Positions 1-10,683 of a stretch of DNA of 52,182 bases are shown here, one piece after another; within the stretch, counting starts at the first letter, position 1, and every line of letters starts with the position of its first letter. Below the pieces are notes generated by a model. The model saw only the letters and a program-made list of their open reading frames with translations. It made no database searches and was not told the origin of the DNA. The translations under genes were made by a program, and so were the position numbers. The DNA lies in NCBI RefSeq assembly GCF_004614185.1, contig NZ_SPVF01000039.1, positions 1 through 52,182 on the forward strand. The letters run 5' to 3'. The DNA comes from Zemynaea arenosa. Its GTDB lineage: Bacteria > Pseudomonadota > Gammaproteobacteria > Burkholderiales > Burkholderiaceae_D.

Positions 1-828
1 GTCGCAGCCTTCCACGGTGCGCAGCAAAGCCTGGCGGCGCGCCGCATCGTCCGTTTCGCCGAGCGCCACCTGGGCCTGGGCGCGAATCGCGGCGATCGGC
101 GTGCGCAGCTCGTGCGCGGCGTCGGCGGTGAAGCGGCGCTCATTGCCGATCAGGCTTGCGATGCGGCTGAACAGGCCGTTCAGGGCCGTGACCATGGGCC
201 GCATCTCCAGCGGCAGGCCGGCCTCCGGCAGTGGTTCCAGCGCATCCGGGCGGCGCACGACCAGCCGCTCGCCGAGGCGGTGCAGCGGGCGCAGACCGTA
301 GCGCACCGCCCACCATACGGCGGCGGCCAACAGCGGCAGCACGACCACCAGCGGCCACAGGACACTGCGCAGCACCGCGACCAGGATCTCGCGGCGCGCG
401 TCCAGCCGTTCGCCCACGTAGACCTGCACATCGCGCTCGGCGCCGCGCGCGGCAAACACGCGCCAGTCGGCACCATCCAGGTGCACTGTGGTGAAGCCGC
501 GCGCCTGGCCGCGCACCGGGTCGAGCAGCGGCGCCACCGGGGCATTGGCGGAGCGGACCACCAGACGGCCCTCGTGGAACACCTGGAAGGTCACGCGCGG
601 TGCATAGCGGTGCAGGGAGGGCGTCTCGACGCGGTGGCCGTCCTCGCCCAACTCGCCGGCCTGCTGCACCACCAGCAACGCCGCCGCCTGCGCGAGATGG
701 CTGTCCAGTAGCTCGTCGAGTTCGTGGCGGCTGTCGCTCCAGGTGGCGGCCAGTGCCAGAAGCCAGGCGACGCTGACCATGCCCAGCACGAGCCAGACCA
801 GGCGCCGCTGCAGCGACGGCGCCCTCAT
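1..828 (-). CDS. Sensor histidine kinase, QseC-like (3' truncated by window edge)
   Basis: Inner-membrane sensor kinase of a two-component system. The reading frame is open from an ATG at 828 to the window edge (276 residues). It shows an N-terminal membrane segment (about residues 10-29), a periplasmic sensor region (about 30-150), a second membrane segment (about 153-175), a HAMP-like linker and the dimerisation/phosphoacceptor motif FTADAAHELRTPIAAIRAQ with His239. The ATP-binding domain lies outside the window. The start overlaps the stop of the response regulator as ATGA, so the two are translationally coupled. The neighbouring SHP/dihaem cytochrome/cytochrome b genes make this pair the likely regulator of that electron-transfer operon; QseBC-type pairs are known companions of SHP operons. 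The signal sensed cannot be told from the sequence. Confidence 0.9.
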   Translation of the reverse strand, partial: MRAPSLQRRLVWLVLGMVSVAWLLALAATWSDSRHELDELLDSHLAQAAALLVVQQAGELGEDGHRVETPSLHRYAPRVTFQVFHEGRLVVRSANAPVAPLLDPVRGQARGFTTVHLDGADWRVFAARGAERDVQVYVGERLDARREILVAVLRSVLWPLVVVLPLLAAAVWWAVRYGLRPLHRLGERLVVRRPDALEPLPEAGLPLEMRPMVTALNGLFSRIASLIGNERRFTADAAHELRTPIAAIRAQAQVALGETDDAARRQALLRTVEGCD

Positions 829-1493
829 GCGCCGTCCTCGCGCGGCAGCATGTAGCCGATTCCGCGGACGGTGCGGATCAGGCCCGCGCCCAGTTTGCGG
901 CGCAGGTTGTGGACGTGGACTTCCACCGCGTTGCTGTCGACCTCCTGGCCCCAGCTGTAGAGGTGCTGTTCCAATTGGTCGCGGGTGAGGACGCGGCCTG
1001 CGTTCAGAAGGAAGGTGTGCAGCAGGTCGAATTCGCGCGCAGAGAGTGTGACCGGCGCCCCGGCCTGGCGCAGCTGGCGGGCGGCGGGGTCCAGCTCCAG
1101 GTCCTGGAAGCGCAGCGTCTCCTGCACCTGGCCATGGGCGCGCCGCACCAGGGCGCGCAGGCGGGCCGCGAGTTCGTCCAGGTCCACCGGCTTGACCACG
1201 TATTCGTCGGCGCCAGCGTCCAGGCCGCGGATGCGGTCGGGGATGGCGTCGCGCGCAGTGAGGACCAGCACGGGCACCGTCACGCCGGCGCGGCGCACGG
1301 CGGCCAGGACCTCCATGCCGTCCTTGTGGGGCAATCCCAGGTCGAGCACGGCGGCGGCGTAGGGCTGGGCGCGCAGTTCGCTTTCGGCGGCGTCCCCGCT
1401 GCGCACCCAGTCCACCTGGTAGCCGCGCTGGCGCAGCCCGGCGCGCAGGCCGTCGCCAAGCAGGGCATCATCTTCCGCGAGCAGGATCCGCAT
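825..1493 (-). CDS. OmpR/PhoB-family response regulator (QseB-like)
   Basis: DNA-binding response regulator of 222 residues, the normal length for the family. The N-terminal receiver domain (1-115) has the acidic pair E7-D8-D9, the phosphoacceptor Asp51 in VLDLGLP, and the conserved Lys in YVVKPVDLDE. The C-terminal winged-helix domain (about 125-218) contains LSAREFDLLHTFLLNAGRV and VEVHVHNLRRKLG. It starts only 26 bp after the cytochrome b gene, with no clear ribosome-binding site, and overlaps the kinase by 4 bp, so it reads as the fourth gene of a five-gene minus-strand operon. The expected role is phosphorylation-dependent control of the operon promoter upstream of 3111. Confidence 0.92.
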   Translation of the reverse strand: MRILLAEDDALLGDGLRAGLRQRGYQVDWVRSGDAAESELRAQPYAAAVLDLGLPHKDGMEVLAAVRRAGVTVPVLVLTARDAIPDRIRGLDAGADEYVVKPVDLDELAARLRALVRRAHGQVQETLRFQDLELDPAARQLRQAGAPVTLSAREFDLLHTFLLNAGRVLTRDQLEQHLYSWGQEVDSNAVEVHVHNLRRKLGAGLIRTVRGIGYMLPREDGA

Positions 1494-1519
1494 GGGGCTA
1501 TTGTCGCACGGTGCGCGGC

Positions 1520-2263
1520 TCAGTCGTCGTCATCGCCGTGATGGCGCTGGGTGGCGGCGGGGTGGCCATCGGCCAGGGCCGCGGGCGCATGCTGCCACTG
1601 CCACCACCAGAAGCCCAGCACGCAGGCCAGGACCAAGGCGCCCACCGCGCGGCGCGGCGTGCCGATGCCGTCGGCGGCAGGCACGGGCTTGCGGCCGTGG
1701 AGCATGGCGCCGACCAGGTTTTCGCGATGCAGCCAGCTGCTGGCCAGCACGGCGAGCACGTGGACGATCACGAGGGCAAGCAGGCCGCTGGCGATGGCCT
1801 CGTGCAGCTCTTCGGTCCATTCGCCGCCGATGTCGTTGTAGTTGGCCCAGCCACTGGCCACCAGCACCAGCATGCCGCCGAGCAGCGCCAGGATGGCCAG
1901 CGCACCGGCGGGGTTATGGCCAGTGTGGTGGTCGGGATGGCGCGACACCAGCGAGCGCAGGTAGCGCAGGGCGGCGCCCGGTCCCCGCACGAAGCTGGCG
2001 AAGCGCGCGTGGCGGGTGCCGGCCAGGCCCCAGAGCAGGCGGAAGACCACCAGCCCGGCCATCGTGTAGCCGAGCGTGACGTGGACCAGCCGCAGAGTTT
2101 CGCTCTCGGCGGTGAGCCAGGCGCCGGCGAAGCACAGCACCAGCAGCCAGTGGACGATGCGGACCGGGGCGTCCCAGACCAGGATGCGGCGGGCGGCCGG
2201 TTGGGCGGCCGGCGCGCCGGCTGCCGCGGCGGCGTCAGCGCGGGATGTGGACATCGTGTTCAT
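1520..2263 (-). CDS. Membrane cytochrome b (cytochrome b561 / hydrogenase-type b subunit)
   Basis: Integral membrane dihaem cytochrome b, 247 residues. After a hydrophilic Ala-rich N-terminus it has the typical opening WDAPVRIVHWLLVLCFAGAW, followed by hydrophobic helices with paired histidines (VHVTLGYTMAG, HEAIASG, VIVHVLAVLASSWLH). The C-terminus ends in a further hydrophobic stretch and a His/Asp-rich tail. The ATG at 2263 is preceded by AAGGAG lying inside the dihaem cytochrome gene, and the two genes overlap by 29 bp, so translation is coupled. In known SHP operons a cytochrome b of this kind passes electrons between the quinone pool and the periplasmic dihaem cytochrome; that direction of flow is inference here. 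Confidence 0.88.
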   Translation of the reverse strand: MNTMSTSRADAAAAAGAPAAQPAARRILVWDAPVRIVHWLLVLCFAGAWLTAESETLRLVHVTLGYTMAGLVVFRLLWGLAGTRHARFASFVRGPGAALRYLRSLVSRHPDHHTGHNPAGALAILALLGGMLVLVASGWANYNDIGGEWTEELHEAIASGLLALVIVHVLAVLASSWLHRENLVGAMLHGRKPVPAADGIGTPRRAVGALVLACVLGFWWWQWQHAPAALADGHPAATQRHHGDDDD

Positions 2264-2699
2264 CGAAAACTCCTTGAGGGGCTTGGGTATGACAGGCCGC
2301 GCAGTTGGCGGGGCTTTTCACCTTCGGCAGTTGCCAGGTGCGCGGCGCGATCTCGTCGTGCTTGCGCTGGAACCAGGCGCTGCGCGTGATGCGGTCGTCC
2401 GGGGGAGCCTGCTGGGCGCGGCGGCCGGTGGCGGCGTACTGGTCCAGCCAGGCGGACAACTGGCGCACCGCCGCCGGGTCGAGCGAGGCATCGGTGCCGA
2501 AGTGGTTCGGCAGATTCTGCATCAGGCGGCGCCAGCTGGCGGCCGGCAGGGCGCCCGGCGGGTAGGCGACGTGGCAGGCGGCACATTCCTGCTGGTAGAG
2601 CGGATTGGACGGCACGCGCACGCCATCCCGGGCCTGGCCTGCCAGCGGAAGCAGCAGGGGGGACAGCAGGGCGGCGCGCCATGCGAGGGTAGCGGACAT
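2235..2699 (-). CDS. Dihaem cytochrome c (DHC type)
   Basis: Periplasmic c-type cytochrome of 154 residues with a signal peptide (about 1-24, ending GQA-RD). It has two CXXCH haem attachment sites, CAACH at 39-43 and CAACH at 133-137, separated by about 90 residues, which matches the dihaem cytochrome that accompanies SHP. Start ATG at 2699 follows a GGGAG ribosome-binding site, 13 bp after the SHP stop. Its 3' end overlaps the cytochrome b gene. The family is thought to reduce SHP; that partner lies directly upstream here. Confidence 0.9.
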   Translation of the reverse strand: MSATLAWRAALLSPLLLPLAGQARDGVRVPSNPLYQQECAACHVAYPPGALPAASWRRLMQNLPNHFGTDASLDPAAVRQLSAWLDQYAATGRRAQQAPPDDRITRSAWFQRKHDEIAPRTWQLPKVKSPANCAACHTQAPQGVFDEHDVHIPR

Positions 2700-2712
2700 G
2701 ATCGGGCTCCCG

Positions 2713-3111
2713 TCACTTGAGGGTCAGCAGCCAGGCCAGCACGTCGGCCTTTTCCGCCGCGGTGCATTCGCGGCCGATGACATCCTTGCAGTTGCGGCGG
2801 AACCACTTGTCGGCCTTGGCGGCCTCAGTGAAGCGCTGCGGGCTGAAGGCGGGCGCCAGGGGCGAGATCGACTTGCCGGTGGCGGCGTGCTCGCCGGCGC
2901 TGACCGGCCGCGCGCCGTGGCACGAGGCGCAGGCCCACTGCTGGCCGTGACGGTTAACGAAGAACTGGCGGCCGCGTTCGGGATCGGCGGGGGCGCCGGC
3001 CTGGGCGGTATAGCTAGCCAGCAGTTCGGGCGGTGTCGCGGCCTGCGCGCTGCCGGTGGCGAGCATGGCGGCCAATGCGGCCGTGAGACAGATGCGTGCT
3101 GTGCTGAACAT
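2713..3111 (-). CDS. SHP-type monohaem cytochrome c (DUF1924)
   Basis: Small periplasmic high-spin c-type haem protein of 132 residues, with a signal peptide ending near SAQA-A (residue 24-25) and one haem site CASCH (61-65). The C-terminal stretch WFRRNCKDVIGREC contains the Asn (107) that is the distal haem ligand in Sphaeroides haem protein, plus the two cysteines (108, 116) placed like the SHP disulphide. SHP is known to bind oxygen and small ligands; its physiological role is unsettled. Start ATG at 3111 is preceded by a strong AAGGAGG. It is the first gene of the shp-dhc-cytb-RR-HK operon, so the promoter must lie between 3112 and about 3300, inside the remnant annotated next. Confidence 0.88.
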   Translation of the reverse strand: MFSTARICLTAALAAMLATGSAQAATPPELLASYTAQAGAPADPERGRQFFVNRHGQQWACASCHGARPVSAGEHAATGKSISPLAPAFSPQRFTEAAKADKWFRRNCKDVIGRECTAAEKADVLAWLLTLK

Positions 3112-3148
3112 GGTGAACCTCCTTGTGCACCATGTTCCGGCCGGGATC

Positions 3149-3496
3149 TTAAGGACTTCTTACGTCCTGCGGCCGGCCGCCGCGACCCTTGCGGAGGTCA
3201 CAGCTCACGATATAGTTGGTGGCGATCGCTCGGTCCACATCGGTGGCGGCGAATTTGATGGGGTAGGGATCACCCGGTTGCGGGCGCTGATCCGTGGTCT
3301 TCCCCTGAACAAAGAAGAAGGGTCCCGACCGATGGCCGCTCGCGTCCAGCAAATAGACGATGTAGTCGAGCGTCGGCGCCTTGCCTCCAATGAGATAAGG
3401 CTCTAACAGAACCCGTGGACCCGGGACGGGCCACATGAGTTCTGTTCCCAGGAGGTATTCGCCGTGCAGGCCGACGAGATTGGTGTGGTTGCTCAA
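3149..3496 (-). pseudogene. DUF4365-like remnant, truncated
   Basis: An open frame of 115 codons whose only extended start is TTG at 3496 with no ribosome-binding site. The first 95 or so residues look like the opening of a DUF4365-type nuclease-fold domain: LHGEYLLGTELMW, an acidic core residue in TLDYIVYLLD, then FFFVQGKTT, which corresponds to the D...vQ.K pattern of that fold. The family's C-terminal half is missing and the last residues (SCDLRKGRGG) look like unrelated read-through. It sits between the glmS stop and the SHP start and must overlap the SHP operon promoter. I read it as a decayed accessory gene rather than a working one; an intact short protein is possible. Confidence 0.4.
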
Positions 3497-3513
3497 GCGG
3501 CAGCGCCTGGCGC

Positions 3514-5343
<1,830 letters not shown>

Positions 5344-5432
5344 AATGACCTCTTGCAAATGAATTAAATGATGCCAGGAATCTTAGAGCAGTCGTGTTGA
5401 AATAAGCTTTCTAAATCGCGTTTGCGATGACA

Positions 5433-5466
5433 GAATATTTCACGATATGCTATGATTGAAATATTC
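5433..5466. promoter_or_regulatory. Perfect 10-bp inverted repeat between glmS and the Lrp gene
   Basis: GAATATTTCA (5433-5442) and TGAAATATTC (5457-5466) are exact reverse complements with a 14-bp spacer, in an AT-rich patch between the divergent glmS and Lrp/AsnC genes. Size, AT content and place fit an operator for the adjacent Lrp-family protein, autoregulatory and perhaps acting on glmS. The binding protein is inferred from position only. Confidence 0.5.
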
Positions 5467-5494
5467 TTTCATCTTGGCTCGCCCGTTGAAATTT

Positions 5495-5956
5495 ATGGAC
5501 ACACTCGACGAACTCGACCGCCGCATTCTAGATGTGCTGCAGATGGACGCGTCGCACACCAATGCCGAGTTGGCTGAACTGGTGCACGTATCGCCGCCGA
5601 CTTGCTTGCGGCGAGTGAAGCATCTGACCGAAACCGGCGTCATCCAGCGCCAGGTGGCCCTGGTAGCGCCCGAGAAACTGGGCGCACGGCTGACCGCCAT
5701 CGTGGAGATTACGCTGGATGTGCAGGCGGCCGAACGGATGGACGAGTTCGAAAAGGTGGTGGCGGCGGAGCCGGCGATACTGCAGTGCTACCGCGTCTCG
5801 CCGGGGCCGGACTTCGTGCTGGTGGTGCAGGTTGCAGACATGCCCGCCTATCACGCGCTGGCGCACCGGGTGTTCGCGGCGCAGAAGAATGTGCGGAATG
5901 TGAAGGCTTACTTCTCCACCTTCCGCAGCAAATTTGAAACGCGGATCGCGCCCTGA
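5495..5956 (+). CDS. Lrp/AsnC-family transcriptional regulator
   Basis: DNA-binding regulator of 153 residues. The N-terminal helix-turn-helix (about 1-60) shows LDELDRRILDVLQMD and VSPPTCLRRVKHLTETGVI; the C-terminal RAM/ligand-sensing domain (about 70-150) includes VSPGPDFVLVVQV and NVKAYFSTFRSKFET. I chose ATG 5495 because family members begin at the LD..DR.IL helix; the open frame extends 13 codons further up, across the inverted repeat. No strong ribosome-binding site is visible at either start. It lies convergent with glmU (15 bp apart) and divergent from glmS. The effector, probably an amino acid, cannot be told. Confidence 0.88.
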   Translation: MDTLDELDRRILDVLQMDASHTNAELAELVHVSPPTCLRRVKHLTETGVIQRQVALVAPEKLGARLTAIVEITLDVQAAERMDEFEKVVAAEPAILQCYRVSPGPDFVLVVQVADMPAYHALAHRVFAAQKNVRNVKAYFSTFRSKFETRIAP

Positions 5957-5971
5957 CCGGCGCGGCCCGGC

Positions 5972-7348
5972 TCAGTGCTTGGTCTTGACCGGGCGCTTCC
6001 AGTTGTCGATGGTCAGCTGCTTGGGGCGCGAGATGGTGAGCTTGCCGGCCGGGGCGTCTTTGGTCAGGGTGGTGCCGGCGCCCAGGGTGGCGCCCTTGCC
6101 GACCGTGACCGGGGCCACCAGCTGCGAGTCGCTGCCGATGAAGGCGTCGTCTTCGATGACGGTGCGGAACTTGTTGGCGCCGTCGTAGTTGCAGGTGATG
6201 GTGCCTGCGCCAATGTTGACCTTGGAGCCGATGGTGGCGTCGCCCACGTAGGCCAGGTGGTTGGCTTTGGTGTGTGCGGCGATCTGGCTGTTCTTCACTT
6301 CCACGAAGTTACCGATGTGCACGTCCTCGGCCAGCGTGGTGCCCGGGCGCAGGCGCGCATACGGGCCGATCAGCGACTGCGCGCCGACCACGGCTTCTTC
6401 GATATGGCAGAATGGCTTGACGCTGGCGCCGGCCGCGATCGCGGAATTCACGATCACCGAGTGCGCGCCAACGGTGACACCATCGGCCAGGTCGACCCGG
6501 CCTTCGAACACGCAGCCAACATCGATGGTCACGTCGCGCCCGCAGATCAGCTCGCCGCGGACGTCGATGCGGTCCGGGTCCATCAGCGTCACGCCGCGCT
6601 CGAGCAGGGCATTGGCGATGTTGCGCTGGTGCTGGCGCTCCAGCTCGGCCAGCTGGACCTTGCTGTTGACACCGGCCACTTCCCACTCCGCCGACGGATT
6701 GGCGGACACGACCTCCACGCCCTCCGCCACCGCCTGAGCGACGATGTCGGTCAGGTAGTACTCGCCCTGCGCATTGGTGTTGGAGAGCGCGCCCAGCCAC
6801 TGCTTCAGCTTCCCGCCTGGCACAACGAGAATGCCGCTGTTGATCTCGCGAATCTGGCGCTGTGCGTCGGTCGCATCCTTTTCCTCGACGATGCGGACAA
6901 TACGCCCGTTTTCGCGGATGATGCGGCCGAGGCCAAAGGGGTTGCCCATCTCCACCGTCAGGATGCCCAGCTTGTCCGTGCCGGCGGCTTCCAGCAGCTT
7001 GCGCAGCGAGGCCGCCGTGGTCAGCGGCACGTCGCCGTACAGGATCAGGGTCGAGTCGTTCTCGTCGATCTGCGGCAGCGCCTGCATCACGGCGTGGCCG
7101 GTGCCCAGCTGCGGCTCCTGCAGCGCGGTCAGGATCTCGGGAAAGGCGCCGGTGTTCTGCTGGCCCACCATCTCGGGCACCGCTGCGCCGCCGTGTCCAT
7201 AGATGACACATAATCTGGACGGCGACAGCTCGCGCGCCGTATCGATCACATGCTTCAGCAGCGGCTTGCCTGCGAGGCGGTGCAGCACTTTGGGCAGCGA
7301 CGATTGCATGCGCTTGCCCATACCGGCAGCGAGGATCACGACATTCAT
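5972..7348 (-). CDS. glmU: Bifunctional UDP-GlcNAc pyrophosphorylase / glucosamine-1-phosphate acetyltransferase
   Basis: Catalyses the last two steps to UDP-N-acetylglucosamine in the cytoplasm. 458 residues. The N-terminal nucleotidyltransferase domain starts [21 protein letters not shown], which fixes the start at 7348 (44 codons inside the longest open frame), and contains [12 protein letters not shown] and LYGDVPL. The C-terminal left-handed beta-helix acetyltransferase domain (about 250-458) shows hexapeptide repeats and the family block [20 protein letters not shown]. It is the pathway partner of GlmS nearby on the same strand, with the Lrp gene between them on the other strand. Confidence 0.98.
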   Translation of the reverse strand: MNVVILAAGMGKRMQSSLPKVLHRLAGKPLLKHVIDTARELSPSRLCVIYGHGGAAVPEMVGQQNTGAFPEILTALQEPQLGTGHAVMQALPQIDENDSTLILYGDVPLTTAASLRKLLEAAGTDKLGILTVEMGNPFGLGRIIRENGRIVRIVEEKDATDAQRQIREINSGILVVPGGKLKQWLGALSNTNAQGEYYLTDIVAQAVAEGVEVVSANPSAEWEVAGVNSKVQLAELERQHQRNIANALLERGVTLMDPDRIDVRGELICGRDVTIDVGCVFEGRVDLADGVTVGAHSVIVNSAIAAGASVKPFCHIEEAVVGAQSLIGPYARLRPGTTLAEDVHIGNFVEVKNSQIAAHTKANHLAYVGDATIGSKVNIGAGTITCNYDGANKFRTVIEDDAFIGSDSQLVAPVTVGKGATLGAGTTLTKDAPAGKLTISRPKQLTIDNWKRPVKTKH

Positions 7349-7376
7349 AAGACCAGGGTTCGAAAAGTTAAAAAAG

Positions 7377-8273
7377 ATGAAAAAGTTTAACACGCAGCGG
7401 ACACTCCAAGAACGCTTTTCCATGCTCCTCGCGCTGGGTCTGCTGCTGCTGATGTCGGCCTGCAGCACCATCCGCTTCACCTACGACCATGGCGACACCC
7501 TGCTGTACTGGTGGCTCAACGCCTACCTCGACATCGATTCGGACCAGAAAGCCTGGGTCAAGCGCGACATCGACGCGTTCTTCGACTGGCACCGCAAGAC
7601 CCAGCTGCCCGACTACGTCAACATCCTGCGCACCGCGCAGAAGCAGCTGGCCGGCAACCCGACTCAGCAGGATTTGCTGGGCGATTACAAGAAGATCCGC
7701 GATGAAACGCGCGAGTTAATGGTGAAATCGCTGCCGGACCTGGTCGACCTGGCCCGCTCGGTGAAACCCGAACAGATCGAGCGCATGGAAAAGAAGTTCG
7801 AAAAGAACAACGCGGACTACCGCAAGAAGTTCATGAGCGGCAGCTTCGACCACCGCAAGGAAGTGCGCTACGACAAGGCGATGGAGCAGTTCAAGCTCTG
7901 GTTCGGCAGCTTCAGCCGCGAGCAGGAGGCGCAGATCCGGCGCCTGTCGGACGCGCGGCCGCTGGACAACGACATCTGGCTCGATGAACGCATGCGGCGC
8001 CAGAAGCGCATCATCGAGGTGGTGCGCAAGATCCAGGCCGAGAAGCTGAGCAAGGAGGCGGCCACGCCCCTGGTCGCCGGGCTGATCAAGGACACGGTCG
8101 ACCGCTTCGACCAGCCCGACCGCAAGGCCTTCTTCGACGGCTACGTGGACACCACCTCCAAGTTCATCCTGGCCGTCATCCAGCTCACCACGCCCGAGCA
8201 GCGCGCCCACGCCCAGGACCGCATGCAGGGCTGGATCAACGACCTGAACACGCTGGCGGCCGAGGGCAGGTAA
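7377..8273 (+). CDS. DUF6279-type lipoprotein
   Basis: Predicted outer-membrane or periplasmic lipoprotein, 298 residues. The signal peptide has a basic start (MKKFNTQR), a Leu-rich core and a lipobox LMSAC with the acylated Cys at about residue 25. The mature part resembles the DUF6279 family: [29 protein letters not shown] followed by a long, charged, mostly helical region. Function is unknown. The open frame extends upstream to 7203, antisense to glmU, but the signal peptide decides for ATG 7377, 28 bp from the divergent glmU start. A shorter start at MLLALG (about 7422) is possible. Confidence 0.8.
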   Translation: MKKFNTQRTLQERFSMLLALGLLLLMSACSTIRFTYDHGDTLLYWWLNAYLDIDSDQKAWVKRDIDAFFDWHRKTQLPDYVNILRTAQKQLAGNPTQQDLLGDYKKIRDETRELMVKSLPDLVDLARSVKPEQIERMEKKFEKNNADYRKKFMSGSFDHRKEVRYDKAMEQFKLWFGSFSREQEAQIRRLSDARPLDNDIWLDERMRRQKRIIEVVRKIQAEKLSKEAATPLVAGLIKDTVDRFDQPDRKAFFDGYVDTTSKFILAVIQLTTPEQRAHAQDRMQGWINDLNTLAAEGR

Positions 8274-8301
8274 GCCGCAGGGCGGTGCTATAGTGCCGCC
8301 C

Positions 8302-8991
8302 ATGTACAAGAAATCCTCATCCGGTGGCCGCGGCGGCGCGCGAAGCGAAGACAGCCGCAGCCCGCAGCGCACCCTGACCCGCCACACCCCACGCCTGGCT
8401 CCGCAGTCGGTCCGCATCATCGGCGGTACCTGGAAGCGCACCCCTCTGCCCGTGCTGGACGCGCTCGGCCTGCGCCCCACGCCCGACCGGGTGCGCGAAA
8501 CCATATTCAACTGGATCAACCACCAGTTCGACGGCGTCTGGAGCACGCGCGACTGCCTGGACCTGTTCGCCGGCAGCGGCGCGCTCGGCTTCGAAGCCGC
8601 CAGCCGTGGCGCTGCGTCCGTCATCCTGGTCGATGCCCATCAGGGCGTGGTGCGCCAGCTGCAGGCCAACAAGGACAAGCTGGAGGCCGCCAACCTCAGC
8701 GTTGTGCGCGGCGACGCGCTCACCACCGCCCGCAACATGGCGGCGCGCGGCCAGACCTTCGACCTGATCTTCCTGGACCCGCCCTACCAGCAGGATCTGC
8801 TGGCCACCGCGCTGCCGCTGTGCCTAACGCTGCTGAAGCCCGGCGGCCTGGTGTACGCTGAGTCCGGCCTCGCCCTGCCCTTCGATGGGCAGGGCGCCGA
8901 CGCGGTGCCGCAGTGGCTGCAAGGCTGGGAAGCCGTGCGCGCCGACAAAGCCGGGATGGTGTACTTTCATCTGCTGCGGCGGAGCGGCTGA
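8302..8991 (+). CDS. rsmD: 16S rRNA (guanine(966)-N(2))-methyltransferase
   Basis: Methylates N2 of G966 in 16S rRNA using S-adenosylmethionine. 229 residues from ATG 8302 (a GTG three codons earlier is in frame). After a basic, Ser/Gly/Arg-rich N-terminal extension it shows VRIIGGTWKRTPLPV, RPTPDRVRETIFNWI, the SAM-binding glycine motif LDLFAGSGALGFEAASRG and the catalytic DLIFLDPPY. It is followed by coaD in the same direction, a pairing common in proteobacteria. Confidence 0.96.
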   Translation: MYKKSSSGGRGGARSEDSRSPQRTLTRHTPRLAPQSVRIIGGTWKRTPLPVLDALGLRPTPDRVRETIFNWINHQFDGVWSTRDCLDLFAGSGALGFEAASRGAASVILVDAHQGVVRQLQANKDKLEAANLSVVRGDALTTARNMAARGQTFDLIFLDPPYQQDLLATALPLCLTLLKPGGLVYAESGLALPFDGQGADAVPQWLQGWEAVRADKAGMVYFHLLRRSG

Positions 8992-9051
8992 AGGCGGGCC
9001 TTGCCCGAAATTAATGCAGCGCACAATTTTCAGGCATAATGCGCGTTCTGA

Positions 9052-9858
<807 letters not shown>

Positions 9859-9915
9859 GCTGCCGGACGCCGGGCGCCCCGCCCCGGTGCTATGCTCGGC
9901 CGCAGGAGGCCCCGC

Positions 9916-10482
9916 ATGGCAGAGCAGCCGCAGCACGAGCACGATCCCCTGGCGCCACCGCAACGGCCCACCCGCGAGGACTTGCCGGAAGCGGTCAGCG
10001 ACAACATCGACACCATTCTCGATTTCTACAAACGGCACGAGCGCGAGAAGCCGCGCGCCCAGCGTTTCGTGGAACGGTTCAGCCATGTCGTCGGCAGCCC
10101 GGCTTATGTGCTGGCCAATCTGGCGTTTGTGCTGGCCTGGATCGCCTACAACCTGCTGGCCGAGGAGTTCACCTGGACGGTATTCGACGAGCCGCCCTTC
10201 TTCTGGCTGCAGGGCATCATCGCCCTGAACGCCTTCATCATCTCGACCACCGTGCTGATCCGGCAGAACCACGCCGCCAAGCTGGCCGAGCACCACGCCC
10301 ACCTGGACTTGCAGGTCAATCTGCTGACCGAGAAGAAGAGCAGCAAGATCATCTGCCTGCTCGAAGACCTGCGCGCCGACCTCCCCAACGTACGCAACAA
10401 GCCCGATCCGGAAGCCGACGAACTGGCCAAGCCGGCTGATGCCGCCGCCGTCCTCAATGCCATCGAAAACGAAAAACCATAA
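9916..10482 (+). CDS. DUF1003 membrane protein
   Basis: Predicted inner-membrane protein of 188 residues and unknown function. The start at ATG 9916 is set by an AGGAGG six bases upstream (9904-9909); the longer frame from 9892 lacks one. The domain includes FVERFSHVVGSPAYVLANLAFVLAW (first membrane helix), FFWLQGIIALNAFIISTTVLI (second helix) and the conserved RQNHAAKLAEHHAHLDLQVN after it, followed by an acidic tail. This two-helix hairpin with a conserved polar cytoplasmic stretch is the DUF1003 pattern. Confidence 0.88.
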   Translation: MAEQPQHEHDPLAPPQRPTREDLPEAVSDNIDTILDFYKRHEREKPRAQRFVERFSHVVGSPAYVLANLAFVLAWIAYNLLAEEFTWTVFDEPPFFWLQGIIALNAFIISTTVLIRQNHAAKLAEHHAHLDLQVNLLTEKKSSKIICLLEDLRADLPNVRNKPDPEADELAKPADAAAVLNAIENEKP

Positions 10483-10683
10483 CCGACATTAAGAACTGTG
10501 ATAACTCAGCCACAGCCTGTTGGTTTTTCATAACTATTTCTTCAAAAAAGCCACCGCCAGCCCACTAAGTGGAGTCTTTCCGGTGGTATATTTTTAGAAA
10601 TAAATTAGCACGGCCATTCTTTTTTTTCACAACCGGTTGCGGAAAGCCGGTGGCCGCCACTAAAACTCACAACGACAACGACA

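Noticed and set aside
10483..10683. Cyclic-di-GMP riboswitch upstream of the chemoreceptor
   Set aside because: A GCGGAAAGCC-like stretch and a small hairpin caught the eye, but the conserved GEMM core and second stem are not there.
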